64,000 nucleotides of DNA from Bradyrhizobium diazoefficiens (GCF_018129965.1 NZ_JAFCKW010000008.1:124001-188000); one strand, 5' to 3'. Counted from the first letter of the stretch, positions 35,147-44,827 are shown. The notes: generated by a model from the letters alone, not told the origin. Program-made: numbers and translations.

Positions 35147-36955
35147 ATGTCCATTTTCAGCCTCTACACCCGCGTTCTCGAGCTCCTCGGCAAGGAGGCG
35201 CGGCTGGGCTGGCTGCTGGCGTTTGCCAATCTGCTGCTGGCCGCCTCGCAGTTTGCCGAGCCCGTCCTGTTCGGCCGGATCGTCGATGTGCTCTCGGGCA
35301 AGGCGGTCGCCGGGTCGAGTTCGGCCTGGCCGTTCCTGCTGGCCTGGGTCGCATTCGGGCTGTTCACCATCGGCTGCAGCGCACTCGTGGCGCTGCAGGC
35401 CGACCGGCTATCCCACCGCCAGCGCCAGGCGGTGCTGACAGATTATTTCGAGCATATCCTGCAACTGCCGCTGACCTTCCACTCCGGCACCCATTCGGGA
35501 CGGTTGATGAAGGTGATGCTCAACGGCACGGACGCGCTGTGGCGGCTGTGGCTCGGCTTCTTCCGCGAGCATTTTGCCGCGATCCTGTCGGTCGTGGTGC
35601 TGCTGCCGCTGTCGCTGTACCTGAACTGGCGGCTCGCCATCCTGTTGTTCGTGCTCTGCGTCGTTTTCACGGCGCTGACGACCTTCGTCGTGCGCAAGAC
35701 CTTCGGCATGCAGATGCAGGTCGAGGAGCACTACAGCGAGCTCTCCGCCCGCGCGTCGGACGCGCTCGGCAACGTCGCGCTGGTGCAGAGCTTCGTGCGC
35801 GTCGAGTCCGAAGTCAAGGGACTGCGCTCCGTCGCCGACGAGCTGCTGGCCGCGCAGATGCCGGTGCTGTCCTGGTGGGCGCTCGTGACCGTCATTACGC
35901 GCGCCTCCACAACCATCACGGTGCTCGCGATCTTCTCGCTCGGCATTGCCCTGCACGACCAGGGACTGACCACGGTGGGCGAAATCGTGATGTTCGTGAG
36001 CTTTGCGACCATGCTTATCCAGAAGCTCGAGCAGGTCGTGAGCTTCATCAACAACGTGTTCATGGAAGCACCGCGCCTGCGGGAATTCTTCAACGTGCTC
36101 GATGCGGTGCCTGCCGTGCACGACCGCCCCGACGCGCTCGATGCCGGCCGGCTCTCCGGTCTCGTCGAGTTCAACGACGTCACCTTCTCCTATGACGGCA
36201 AGCGGCCGGCGATCGAGGACCTCTCCTTCACCGCACTTCCCGGCCAGACCATCGCGCTGGTCGGCCCGACCGGCGCCGGCAAGTCGACCGCGATCGCGCT
36301 GCTGCATCGCGCTTTCGATCCGCAGTCGGGCTTCATCAGGGTCGACGGCATGGACGTGCGCGGCGTGACGCTGACCTCACTGCGCCGGAACATCGGGGTC
36401 GTGTTCCAGGAAGCGCTGCTGTTCAACCGCTCGATCGCGGAGAATTTGCGCGTCGGCAAGCCGGATGCGACCGAGGACGAGATGCGCAAGGCCGCCGAGC
36501 GCGCACAGGCGATCGAGTTCATCGATCGCAGCGGCGGCTTCGAGACCAATGCCGGCGAGCGCGGCCGCATGCTTTCAGGCGGCGAGCGGCAGCGGCTGTC
36601 GATCGCCCGCGCGCTGCTGAAGGACCCGCCGATCCTGATCCTGGACGAGGCCACAAGCGCGCTCGACGCCGTTACGGAGGCCAAGGTAAACGCCGCTCTC
36701 GATGAAGTGATGAAGGGCCGCACCACCTTCGTGATCGCCCACCGCCTCTCCACCATCCGCAACGCCACGCGGATCCTGGTGTTCGAGAACGGGCGCGTGA
36801 TCGAAACCGGAACTTTCGATGAACTCGTCGCCAAAGGCGGCCATTTCGCCGAGCTCGCCAAGGCCCAGTTCATGGTGCAGGAGCAAGCACAATCGCCTGC
36901 ACGGGCCAGCGTGACGGCCGCAGAGGCTGCCGCGACAGCAGCCAGGTCCTCTTAG
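35147..36955 (+). CDS. ndvA: NdvA/ChvA-like cyclic beta-glucan ABC exporter
   Basis: A 602-residue half-transporter. The six-helix membrane domain (1-320) precedes an ATPase domain with Walker A GPTGAGKST, signature LSGGERQR, Walker B ILILDEAT and the H-loop IAHRLST. The N-terminus MSIFSLYTRVLELLG closely resembles NdvA, which exports cyclic beta-glucans for osmoadaptation and root-nodule invasion. ATG 35147 restores the family N-terminus. An upstream start at 35120 adds nine unlikely residues. Confidence 0.87.
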   Translation: MSIFSLYTRVLELLGKEARLGWLLAFANLLLAASQFAEPVLFGRIVDVLSGKAVAGSSSAWPFLLAWVAFGLFTIGCSALVALQADRLSHRQRQAVLTDYFEHILQLPLTFHSGTHSGRLMKVMLNGTDALWRLWLGFFREHFAAILSVVVLLPLSLYLNWRLAILLFVLCVVFTALTTFVVRKTFGMQMQVEEHYSELSARASDALGNVALVQSFVRVESEVKGLRSVADELLAAQMPVLSWWALVTVITRASTTITVLAIFSLGIALHDQGLTTVGEIVMFVSFATMLIQKLEQVVSFINNVFMEAPRLREFFNVLDAVPAVHDRPDALDAGRLSGLVEFNDVTFSYDGKRPAIEDLSFTALPGQTIALVGPTGAGKSTAIALLHRAFDPQSGFIRVDGMDVRGVTLTSLRRNIGVVFQEALLFNRSIAENLRVGKPDATEDEMRKAAERAQAIEFIDRSGGFETNAGERGRMLSGGERQRLSIARALLKDPPILILDEATSALDAVTEAKVNAALDEVMKGRTTFVIAHRLSTIRNATRILVFENGRVIETGTFDELVAKGGHFAELAKAQFMVQEQAQSPARASVTAAEAAATAARSS

Positions 36956-37170
36956 GAAGTCCAGTCAGCCAATCCTCGCGGCAAGTCCCCATCGTAGCGT
37001 CGAAATTCGGCCTATTTCATCGCTGAATACCCGCTGGAAACCCCTGTTCTCGACGCACGAGCCGGTATAGGTTTGCGACGCCGCAAGCGGCGGCGCCGGA
37101 TTTCAGAACCGAACATCAGATCACGAGAGCCGACCGTATCCGGCGGATCTCCAAGGACCGGAATCGGATA

Positions 37171-38625
37171 GTGCACGCCCTTCGCCCGCTGCTTCGTAAA
37201 TCCCTGTTCAACCTGTTCGCCGCGACACTCGCATGCGCCGCGCTGATTGCGCCGCGCGCGGCGAGCGCCGAAGCGCTGCTGCTGATCGAAGCCGACAGCG
37301 GCAAGGTGTTGCAGGCGGAGAACGCGACCATCCCGTGGTACCCGGCCTCCGTCACCAAGATCATGACCGCCTATGTGACGCTGAAGGCGGTGAAGGACGG
37401 CAAGCTCACGCTCGACACGCTGCTCACGGTGTCGCCGACGGCCGCCTCGCAGTCGCCGTCGAAGATGGGGTTCCGTCCGGGAACGCAGCTCACCGTCGAC
37501 AACGCGCTCAAGATGATGATGGTCAAGTCGGCGAACGACATGGCCGTGGTGCTCGCCGAAGGCGTCGGCGGTTCGATCGACGGCTTCTCCGCGATGATGA
37601 ACGACACCGCGCAGAAGCTCGGCATGACGCAGACGAGCTACGTCAATCCGAACGGCTTGCCTGCCGACGGCCAGATCACCTCCGCGCGTGACCTCGGCAT
37701 TCTCGCGCGCTCGTTCCTGCGCGACCTGCCGGAGTACGAGTATTTCGTGCACATCCCGGCGATCCGGTTCGGCAAGCGCGTCACCGGCAATTTCAACAAG
37801 CTGATCGGCCGCTACCCCGGCGCCGACGGGTTCAAGACCGGCTTCATCTGCGCTTCCGGATACAATCTCGTCGCGTCGGCCACGCGCAACGGCCGCCGGC
37901 TGATCGCCGTCGTGCTGGGCTCCAGCTCCGGAACGGCGCGCGCCGTGAAGGCGGCGCAGCTGCTCGAGCGCGGTTTCAGCCAGGACAATCTCACCTGGCT
38001 CCGTCCTTCGCTTGGCACCGTCGACAAGCTGGTGCCGGTCGACGCCTCGCCGCCGAATTTGCGCGACGACATGTGCGGCGGCCACCGCAAGCGGCCGGCG
38101 AGCGACGACGACGATGCCCTGATCGCCAGCAACGCGTCAGGATCGGCCTCCGCCACCGGCGGCGAAGCCCAGGTGACGTTCTTCACCGCCGGATTGCAGC
38201 CGCCGCTGATGAAGGCCTCCGAGCTGATGGCCTCGGCGCCGGCACCGGCGGAGCCCGTGGTGGTCTATACCGGCCCGACCCGGACCGGCACCGCCCTGAT
38301 CGCGGCGGTCGCGGCAGATGCCGACCAGCAGACCACGCCAAAGCCGCGTGGCAAGAAGTCGCGCGTCGCCAGGAAGCCCGACGCGGCCGATACGCCAGCC
38401 GACAAGCCGAAAGATGCCAGGACGGCGTCGGCGAAGCCGGATGCCGCCAAGCCTGACGCGAAGAAGGACGCCAAAACGGCCGCGGCCAAGCCGGCTGGAA
38501 CCAAGCATGCCGCGGTCAAGCCCGATGCGGCAGCGAAACCTGCTGCAGGCGCCGAACAGGCAGCCAAACCCGCCAAACCGAAGGCCGCGACCAAGCCTGC
38601 CGCCAAGCCGGCCAACAACGGATAA
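37171..38625 (+). CDS. dacF: D-alanyl-D-alanine carboxypeptidase (PBP5/6 family)
   Basis: A 484-residue S11 peptidase from GTG 37171. The signal peptide ends in ASA (residue 33). Catalytic motifs: SVTK (Ser60, Lys63), SAN (120-122) and KTG (222-224). It trims the terminal D-Ala of peptidoglycan stem peptides in the periplasm. After the core (to about 300) comes a long tail of which the last 110 residues are Lys/Ala/Pro-rich repeats (AAKPDAKKDAKTAAAKP). This may bind cell-wall or outer-membrane polymers. The exact dac symbol is uncertain. Confidence 0.85.
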   Translation: MHALRPLLRKSLFNLFAATLACAALIAPRAASAEALLLIEADSGKVLQAENATIPWYPASVTKIMTAYVTLKAVKDGKLTLDTLLTVSPTAASQSPSKMGFRPGTQLTVDNALKMMMVKSANDMAVVLAEGVGGSIDGFSAMMNDTAQKLGMTQTSYVNPNGLPADGQITSARDLGILARSFLRDLPEYEYFVHIPAIRFGKRVTGNFNKLIGRYPGADGFKTGFICASGYNLVASATRNGRRLIAVVLGSSSGTARAVKAAQLLERGFSQDNLTWLRPSLGTVDKLVPVDASPPNLRDDMCGGHRKRPASDDDDALIASNASGSASATGGEAQVTFFTAGLQPPLMKASELMASAPAPAEPVVVYTGPTRTGTALIAAVAADADQQTTPKPRGKKSRVARKPDAADTPADKPKDARTASAKPDAAKPDAKKDAKTAAAKPAGTKHAAVKPDAAAKPAAGAEQAAKPAKPKAATKPAAKPANNG

Positions 38626-38818
38626 CGCTCCCTCGGAGTTAAACCACAGCCTGCGCTTCGCATGTGCGGAAGCGCGGCTTGCGATGATTCCAGTAGCCAC
38701 TTCCTGGCCTTTGTCTTAAGCCTCCACGACTTGCCACCCGTTCCGCCAGGCTCGATACTGCCTGCAATGGAGCAAGCCCGAGACACAACGGGCTCTGGTG
38801 TAAGAGAGGGGAGTTTCC

Positions 38819-40504
38819 ATGGAGCGCATCTGGCTCAAGCAATATCCGCCCGGCGTGCCCGCTGATATCGAGCCCACCCAGTACGCATCGCTGGTCGACC
38901 TCTTGGAGGAGAGCTTTGCCAAGTTCGCCGACCGCAAGGCGTTCATCTGCATGGACAAGTCGATCAGCTATCGCGACCTCGACCAGATGTCGCTGGCGCT
39001 TGCCGCCTATCTGCAGGGACGCGGTCTGAAGCCGGGCGCCCGCGTCGCGCTGATGATGCCGAACGTGCTGCAATATCCGGTCGCCACCGCCGCGGTGCTG
39101 CGCGCCGGATATGCGGTGGTCAACGTCAACCCGCTCTACACCCCGCGTGAGCTCGAGCATCAGCTCAGGGATTCCGGGGCCGAAGCCATCATCGTGCTGG
39201 AGAATTTTGCCCACACGGTCGAGCAGGTGATCGCCAAGACCGAGGTCAAGCACGTGATCGTCGGCAGCATGGGCGACCTGCTCGGCTTCAAGGGCGTGAT
39301 CGTCAACCTCGTCGTCCGCCGCGTCAAGAAGATGGTACCGGCCTGGTCGCTGACGGGCGCGGTGTCGTTCAACGACGCGGTGTCGGCCGGCCGCTCGCTG
39401 CCTTTCAACAAGCCGAAGCGGTCGGCGGACGACGTCGCCTTCCTGCAATATACCGGCGGCACCACCGGCGTCTCCAAGGGCGCCACCCTGCTCCATCGCA
39501 ACATCGTCGCCAACGTCCTGCAAAACGACGCCTGGCTGCAGCCGGCGCTCGCTGCGCCCCCGCATGTCGACCAGCTCATGGTCGTCTGCGCGCTGCCGCT
39601 CTATCACATCTTCGCTCTAACGGCCTGCTACCTGCTCGCGGTGCGCGCCGGCGGCTGCAATCTGCTGATTCCCAATCCGCGCGACATCCCCGGTTTCATC
39701 AAGGAGCTGGCGAAATACCAGGTCAACAGCTTCCCGGCCGTCAACACGCTCTACAACGGCCTGATGCATCATCCTGATTTCAAGAAGCTGGATTTCTCCA
39801 AGCTGAAGATTTCCAACGGCGGCGGCATGGCGGTGCAGCGCCCGGTCGCCGAGCAGTGGAAGGCCGTGACTGGCTGCTTCATCGCCGAAGGCTACGGCCT
39901 GTCGGAGACCTCACCGACGCTCACCTGCAACCCGGCGACCGCGTCCGAGTTCTCGGGATCGATCGGCATCCCCGTGCCGTCGACCTACATCTCGATCCGC
40001 GACGACGACGGCAACGAAGTGCCGATCGGCCAGCCCGGCGAGATCTGCGCCAAGGGTCCGCAGGTGATGTCGGGTTACTGGAACAGGCCGGAAGAGACCG
40101 CGAAGGTGATGACCGCGGACGGCTATTTCCGCACCGGCGACATCGGCGTGATGGACGCGACCGGCTACACCAAGATCGTCGACCGCAAGAAGGACATGAT
40201 CCTGGTCTCCGGCTTCAACGTCTATCCGAACGAAGTCGAGGAAGTGATCGCGGGCCACCCGGGCGTGCTCGAATGCGCCGTCATCGGCATTCCCGATTCC
40301 AGGTCGGGCGAGGCGGTGAAGGCTTTCGTGGTCAGGAAGGACCCGAACCTCACGTCAGAAGAACTGGTGAAGTTCTGCCAGGAGCAGCTCACCGGCTACA
40401 AGGTGCCCAAGCACGTCGAATTCCGCACCGACCTGCCCAAGACCAATGTCGGCAAGATTTTGCGCCGGCAATTGCGGGACGAGAAGAAGGCCGAGGCGGC
40501 GTAG
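38819..40504 (+). CDS. fadD: Long-chain fatty acid-CoA ligase
   Basis: A 561-residue ANL ligase, the length of E. coli FadD (561). YTGGTTGVSKGA is the P-loop and EGYGLSETSP the adenine motif. YFRTGDIG and DRKKDMILVSGFNVYPNEVEE follow. The C-terminal NVGKILRRQLR carries the catalytic Lys. The N-terminus MERIWLKQYPPGVPADI is characteristic of FadD. It activates fatty acids at the inner membrane for beta-oxidation or lipid synthesis. GAGAGGGGAG precedes the ATG. Confidence 0.92.
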   Translation: MERIWLKQYPPGVPADIEPTQYASLVDLLEESFAKFADRKAFICMDKSISYRDLDQMSLALAAYLQGRGLKPGARVALMMPNVLQYPVATAAVLRAGYAVVNVNPLYTPRELEHQLRDSGAEAIIVLENFAHTVEQVIAKTEVKHVIVGSMGDLLGFKGVIVNLVVRRVKKMVPAWSLTGAVSFNDAVSAGRSLPFNKPKRSADDVAFLQYTGGTTGVSKGATLLHRNIVANVLQNDAWLQPALAAPPHVDQLMVVCALPLYHIFALTACYLLAVRAGGCNLLIPNPRDIPGFIKELAKYQVNSFPAVNTLYNGLMHHPDFKKLDFSKLKISNGGGMAVQRPVAEQWKAVTGCFIAEGYGLSETSPTLTCNPATASEFSGSIGIPVPSTYISIRDDDGNEVPIGQPGEICAKGPQVMSGYWNRPEETAKVMTADGYFRTGDIGVMDATGYTKIVDRKKDMILVSGFNVYPNEVEEVIAGHPGVLECAVIGIPDSRSGEAVKAFVVRKDPNLTSEELVKFCQEQLTGYKVPKHVEFRTDLPKTNVGKILRRQLRDEKKAEAA

Positions 40505-40518
40505 GCCGCCTCTCCGCC

Positions 40519-40672
40519 GTCATTGCGCGGAGCGCTTCGCGACGATGCAATCCAGCCCCCCTCCGCGGTCGTATCTCCGGATTGCCTCGCGGAGCCTGTC
40601 ATCGGGTTGCGCTGCGCGCGGACCCGTTGGCTTGCAAAAGCAAGGACGAGAAATTGGCAGCGTCGCGTCATG
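40519..40672. repeat. Degenerate palindromic repeat downstream of fadD
   Basis: GTCATTGCGCGGAGCGCTTC and the following ACGATGCAATCCAG match a Bradyrhizobium-style GTCATTGCGAGGAGC repeat. An imperfect opposite arm (TCCGGATTGCCTCGCGG) follows. A copy of the same start recurs at about 60289. It is non-coding filler between fadD and the peroxiredoxin gene. Confidence 0.55.
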
Positions 40673-40741
40673 ACGCCGTTTCCCTCCGCCGGTAAAATGC
40701 TCTAGAACAGCCCCGGCCCCCTTTAGATGGAGACAACGACG

Positions 40742-41227
40742 ATGGCGATTCAGATTGGCGAGAAGCTGCCCGAGACGAACTTCCGCGTGATGACGGCGGA
40801 AGGTCCGCAGGTGAAGACCACCGACGACATCTTCAAGGGCAAGAAAGTGGCGCTGTTCGCAGTGCCCGGCGCCTATACCGGCACCTGCCACAAGATGCAT
40901 CTGCCGAGCATTTTCCTCAATGCCTACGCCATCAAGGACAAGGGCGTCGACACCATCGCGATCGTCTCCGTCAACGACGCCTTCGTCATGAACGCCTGGA
41001 AGCGCGACACCGACCAGCGCGACGAGGCCGTCTTCCTCGCCGACGGCAATGCCGACTTCACCAAGGCGATCGGCATGGAGCTCGACGCTTCCGGCAACGG
41101 CCTCGGCATCCGCTCCAAGCGCTATTCGATGCTGGTCGAAGACGGCGTGGTGAAGAAGCTGAACCTCGAGGCGATGCCCGGCAAGGTCGAGGTGTCCGGC
41201 GGCGATACGCTGCTGGGGCAGCTGTAA
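40742..41227 (+). CDS. Prx5-type peroxiredoxin
   Basis: A 161-residue protein. AVPGAYTGTCHKMHLPSI carries the peroxidatic Cys in the PxxxTxxC motif of the Prx5 class. DGNADFTKAIGMELD and the RSKRYSMLVEDGVVKKLNLE end are typical. It reduces hydroperoxides, probably using glutathione/glutaredoxin. No clear resolving Cys is present (1-Cys type). ATG 40742 has GGAG 9 bases upstream. Confidence 0.9.
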   Translation: MAIQIGEKLPETNFRVMTAEGPQVKTTDDIFKGKKVALFAVPGAYTGTCHKMHLPSIFLNAYAIKDKGVDTIAIVSVNDAFVMNAWKRDTDQRDEAVFLADGNADFTKAIGMELDASGNGLGIRSKRYSMLVEDGVVKKLNLEAMPGKVEVSGGDTLLGQL

Positions 41228-41234
41228 GTTTTTC

Positions 41235-41335
41235 GTCATTCCGGGGCGCGCGCAGCGCGAGCCCGGAATCCATCTCACGTCAGAACGTGCAGAGGAATGG
41301 ATTCCGGGCTCGCCCTTCGGGCGCCCCGGAATGAC
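41235..41335. repeat. Palindromic GTCATTCCGGGG repeat element
   Basis: The outer arms GTCATTCCGGGGCGC (41235-41249) and GCGCCCCGGAATGAC (41321-41335) are exact complements. Inner arms AGCCCGGAATCCAT and ATGGATTCCGGGCT extend the pairing. The element fills the whole space between the convergent peroxiredoxin and rnhA genes and could serve as a bidirectional transcription stop. A half copy lies at the aspA 3' end. Confidence 0.85.
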
Positions 41336-41337
41336 AT

Positions 41338-41802
41338 CTACTCCGTCACCCGCGCTTGCGTCCGCGCCATCGCAACGCCGTCCCGCGCCAGCTGATCCGC
41401 GCGCTCGTTCTCGGGATGGCCGGCGTGGCCCTTGACCCAGTGCCAACGCACCTCATGCGCCTTCAGCGCGGCGTCGAGCCGCTGCCATAGCTCGACATTC
41501 TTGACCGGCTTCTTGTCGGCGGTGCGCCAGCCATTGCGCTTCCAGCCGTGGATCCAGCCGGTGATGCCCTGACGGACATACTGGCTGTCGGTGTAGAGAT
41601 CGACGGTGCACGGCTTCTTCAGCGCTTCCAGCGCGGAGATCGCCGCCATCAATTCCATCTGGTTGTTGGTGGTGTGACGTTCGCCGCCGCTCAGCTGTTT
41701 TTCCTTGTCGCCGAACTTCAGGATCGCGCCCCAGCCGCCGGGCCCGGGATTTCCCGAGCAGGCGCCGTCGGTGTAGATCGTGACGACGGGACGCTCGTTC
41801 AC
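41338..41802 (-). CDS. rnhA: Ribonuclease HI
   Basis: A 154-residue enzyme that cuts the RNA strand of RNA-DNA hybrids. The four acidic catalytic residues are seen in YTDGACSGNPGPGGWG, NNQMELMAA, YTDSQYV and NERADQLAR. The basic protrusion KRNGWRTADKKPVKN is present. It starts at GTG 41802, overlapping the thrB stop (GTGA), so the two genes are translationally coupled. The frame is open further upstream, but only as a shadow of thrB. Confidence 0.94.
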   Translation of the reverse strand: MNERPVVTIYTDGACSGNPGPGGWGAILKFGDKEKQLSGGERHTTNNQMELMAAISALEALKKPCTVDLYTDSQYVRQGITGWIHGWKRNGWRTADKKPVKNVELWQRLDAALKAHEVRWHWVKGHAGHPENERADQLARDGVAMARTQARVTE

Positions 41803-42782
41803 GCGACCAGTCCCGGGGGCATCAGCCCGTAGTCGCGCGCACTCGAAACGCTCTGGTGGAAACGCAGCTTGCGGACATATTCCAGCGGATCCTTCGGCTT
41901 CACCAGTGCGCCCGGTGGCACGTTGAGCCAGTCCACCAGCCGCGTCAGCAGGAAGCGGATCGCCGCGCCACGCGCCAGCAGCGGCAGCGCGGCCTCCTCG
42001 GCCTCGGTCAGCTTGCGCACCCGGCCATAGGCATTGAGGAAGGCGCGCGCCTTGGTCACGTTGAAGGAATGATCCGGCTCGAAGCACCAGGCATTGAGGC
42101 AGATGGCGACGTCATAGGCCAGCATGTCGTTGCAGGCGAAGGTGAAGTCGATAATGCCCGAGAGCTTGTCGCCGAGAAAGAATACGTTGTCGTTGAAGAG
42201 GTCGGCGTGGATCACCCCTTCGGGCAGATTGGTCGGCCAGAGGCCGCTCGAGAGATGAGCGAGTTCCTCCCCCAGAAACGCGCGCAGGCCCGGCTGGACC
42301 TCGTCGGCGCGATCCGAGGCCGCATCGAACAAGGGCCGCCAGCCCGCGACCGACAGAGCATTGGCGCGCCTGATCGTGAAATTGGCGCCGGCCAGATGCA
42401 TTTTGGCCAGCCCTTCGCCGACGCCGGCGCAATGGGCCGCGTTCGGCTTGCGCGGCCAGACGCCTTCGAGAAAGGTGATGATCACGGCCGGCCGGCCCGA
42501 CAATTCCCGCAGCGCCTCGCCATCCTTCGCCTTCACCGGCAGCGGACAATTGACGCCGTGCTCGGCCAGATGCGTCATCAGCGCGAGGAAGAACGGCAGA
42601 TCGTTCTTCGCCACGCGCTTCTCGTAGAGCGTGAGGATGAACGATCCCTGCGTGGTGTGCAGCAGGAAGTTGGAATTCTCGACGCCCTCGGCGATGCCCT
42701 TGTAGGAGAGCAGGTCGCCGAGATCGTAATGCTTCAGGAAATCCGCAAGCTCGTCGGCGGCAACGTCGGTGTAGACCGCCAT
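41799..42782 (-). CDS. thrB: Homoserine kinase (choline-kinase-fold type)
   Basis: A 327-residue protein of the ThrB2 type common in alphaproteobacteria, not the GHMP type. MAVYTDVAADELADFL is the typical N-terminus. The kinase motifs are GVIHADLFNDNVFF (catalytic Asp) and SGIIDFTFA (metal Asp). It phosphorylates homoserine for threonine synthesis. ispH, thrB and rnhA are on one strand with only 6 bases or an overlap between them, an arrangement seen across Rhizobiales. Confidence 0.93.
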   Translation of the reverse strand: MAVYTDVAADELADFLKHYDLGDLLSYKGIAEGVENSNFLLHTTQGSFILTLYEKRVAKNDLPFFLALMTHLAEHGVNCPLPVKAKDGEALRELSGRPAVIITFLEGVWPRKPNAAHCAGVGEGLAKMHLAGANFTIRRANALSVAGWRPLFDAASDRADEVQPGLRAFLGEELAHLSSGLWPTNLPEGVIHADLFNDNVFFLGDKLSGIIDFTFACNDMLAYDVAICLNAWCFEPDHSFNVTKARAFLNAYGRVRKLTEAEEAALPLLARGAAIRFLLTRLVDWLNVPPGALVKPKDPLEYVRKLRFHQSVSSARDYGLMPPGLVA

Positions 42783-42788
42783 GTAGAT

Positions 42789-43757
42789 TTACTCGGCGGC
42801 AGCTTCGGGGCGCACCTGGCGGGGCAGCGGGAAGAACTCGTTCTCTTCCGCGGCCGAGACCGTCTCCACATGCAGCGTGTAGCGCTCGGCGAACGCGTCC
42901 ATGATCTCCTCGACGATCACTTCCGGCGCCGAGGCACCCGCGGTGATGCCGAGGCTCGTGATGTTCTCGAACCGCTTCCAGTCGATTTCGGAGGCGCGCT
43001 GCGCCAGCACCGCGATCTTGCAGCCCTCACGCTCGGCGACCTCGCGCAGCCGCTGCGAGTTCGACGAATTGGGAGCCCCGACAACGATGAGCGCGTCCAC
43101 CACCGGCGCCACCTTCTTCACCGCGAGCTGGCGGTTGGTGGTGGCGTAGCAGATGTCTTCCTTGTGCGGCCCGTTGATGTTCGGGAAGCGCTCCTTGAGC
43201 AGCGCCACGATCTCCGCGGTATCGTCGATCGAAAGCGTGGTCTGGGTCACGAAAGCGAGGTTGTTCGGGTCCTTCGGGGAGATGGTCTTGGCGTCCTCGG
43301 CGGTCTCGATCAGGGTCACGGCGCCGACCGGAAGCTGGCCGAGCGTGCCGACCACCTCTGGGTGATGGGAGTGGCCGATCAGGAAGATCTCGCGGCCGCG
43401 CTTGAAGTGGATGGCGGCCTCGCGGTGGACCTTGGTCACCAGCGGGCAGGTCGCATCCAGCGAGAACAGGTTGCGGGAGGTGGCGTCGGCCGGGACCGAC
43501 TTGGGCACGCCATGGGCCGAGAATACGACCGGGGCAGTGGTATTTTCCGGGATCTCGGCGAGTTCCTCGACGAAGATCGCGCCCTTCTTCTTCAAGCCGT
43601 CGACGACGTACTTGTTGTGCACAATCTCATGGCGAACATAGACGGGGGCGCCGTATTTATCGAGCGCCCGTTCCACGGTGTCGATCGCTCGGACCACCCC
43701 GGCACAGAAGCCGCGGGGAGAACAAAGCACGATCTTGAGGTCTGGTTTGGCTGACAT
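42789..43757 (-). CDS. ispH: 4-hydroxy-3-methylbut-2-enyl diphosphate reductase
   Basis: A 322-residue [4Fe-4S] enzyme, the last step of the MEP isoprenoid pathway, giving IPP and DMAPP. Cluster cysteines lie in CSPRGFCAGV, DATCPLV and DICYATTNRQ. The substrate motifs SAHGVP, GHSHHPEV and VGAPNSSNS are intact. ATG 43757 gives the standard start MSAKPDLKIVLCSPRGFC. The frame upstream is open, but the extension is not family-like. Confidence 0.95.
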   Translation of the reverse strand: MSAKPDLKIVLCSPRGFCAGVVRAIDTVERALDKYGAPVYVRHEIVHNKYVVDGLKKKGAIFVEELAEIPENTTAPVVFSAHGVPKSVPADATSRNLFSLDATCPLVTKVHREAAIHFKRGREIFLIGHSHHPEVVGTLGQLPVGAVTLIETAEDAKTISPKDPNNLAFVTQTTLSIDDTAEIVALLKERFPNINGPHKEDICYATTNRQLAVKKVAPVVDALIVVGAPNSSNSQRLREVAEREGCKIAVLAQRASEIDWKRFENITSLGITAGASAPEVIVEEIMDAFAERYTLHVETVSAAEENEFFPLPRQVRPEAAAE

Positions 43758-44010
43758 GGAGCGATCTCGGGACCGAATCCTCACCAGATGGGCGGGAGGC
43801 GGCCTTTGGATGAACAGGAGCTTAGGTAGGGGCTTACAGCGACTTCAGAGGGAATTGGGCCCCCTTTCGGGCGCTGTCAAGGCACTATCTATAGCAGAAC
43901 CATTGCGTGGCTACCCCCTCCGGGCTTATATAGCGCGAATTCCCAGTCATCGCTGATGACCACCGGCTTCGCCTCCAAAAGGGGTGGGCGAAGCACAAAG
44001 GAGATTTGCC

Positions 44011-44706
44011 ATGAGCAACGCACCTCTGATGCCCAAGGCGACCGCCGTCTGGCTGCTCGACAACACCGCGCTGACCTTCGACCAGGTCGCCGACTTCACC
44101 AAGATGCACCCCCTCGAGGTGCGGGCGATTGCTGACGGCGACGCCGCCCAGGGCATCAAGGGCATGGATCCGCTCTCCAACGGCCAGCTGACCCGCGAGG
44201 AGATCGAGAAGGGCGAGAAGAACCCGGACTACCGGCTCCGCCTGCAGGAGAGCAAGGTGGTGCTGCCGCCCCAGCCCAAGCGCAAGGGCCCGCGCTACAC
44301 GCCGGTGTCGCGCCGCCACGAGCGCCCGAGCGCTATCCTCTGGCTGCTGCGCAGCCACCCCGAGCTCAAGGACGCCCAGGTCATGCGCCTCGTCGGCACC
44401 ACCAAGAGCACGATCGCCAGCGTGCGCGACCGCACCCACTGGAACACCTCCCAGCTGACCCCGATCGACCCGGTGACGCTCGGCCTCTGCTCGCAGATCG
44501 AGCTCGATTTCGAAGTCGCGCGCGCGGCCAAGGAGAAGCCGATCGACACGGCCTATGGCGGCGCCACCCTGCTGCCCGCTTCCGAGACCACCAAGAAGGA
44601 CGAGTACGAGCCGGACGAACGCTCCAGCGACGACCTCAACGTCGACGCCGTGTTCGCCAAGCTCAAGACGCTCGGCGGCAAGAAGCACGAGGAAGAGGAG
44701 GAGTAA
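44011..44706 (+). CDS. trcR: Cell-cycle transcriptional regulator TrcR (DUF1013)
   Basis: A 231-residue protein. MPKATAVWLLDNTALTFDQV, then FTKMHPLEVRAIADG, and the second helix-turn-helix-like unit RPSAILWLLRSHPELKDAQ followed by GTTKSTIASVR match the alphaproteobacterial DUF1013/TrcR family. These proteins bind sigma-70 promoters and influence cell-cycle genes. The acidic tail ends in EEEEE. A strong AAAGGAG lies upstream of ATG 44011, and the GCGAATT-type region before it likely holds the promoter. Confidence 0.87.
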   Translation: MSNAPLMPKATAVWLLDNTALTFDQVADFTKMHPLEVRAIADGDAAQGIKGMDPLSNGQLTREEIEKGEKNPDYRLRLQESKVVLPPQPKRKGPRYTPVSRRHERPSAILWLLRSHPELKDAQVMRLVGTTKSTIASVRDRTHWNTSQLTPIDPVTLGLCSQIELDFEVARAAKEKPIDTAYGGATLLPASETTKKDEYEPDERSSDDLNVDAVFAKLKTLGGKKHEEEEE

Positions 44707-44741
44707 GACTCCTCTTCCGGTTTGCCATCGCATGAAAACGA

Positions 44742-44773
44742 AACGCGGCGGATCATCCCGCCGCGTTTTTGTT
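44742..44773 (+). terminator. Rho-independent terminator after trcR
   Basis: A 10-bp stem AACGCGGCGG / CCGCCGCGTT with a 6-base loop, followed by TTTGTTTTG. An A-rich run on the other side (GAAAACGAA) gives it terminator shape on the minus strand too, suiting the convergent OmpW gene. Confidence 0.88.
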
Positions 44774-44827
44774 TTGTGGTTGTACCCTCGGTGTCGTCCC
44801 GCCATCCCGCGGACGACACCAGTGAGA

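Noticed and set aside
41856..43754. 632-codon plus-strand open frame
   Set aside because: It lies antisense to thrB and ispH, whose motifs are unmistakable. Its His/Arg/Gly-rich translation is typical of GC-rich antisense frames.
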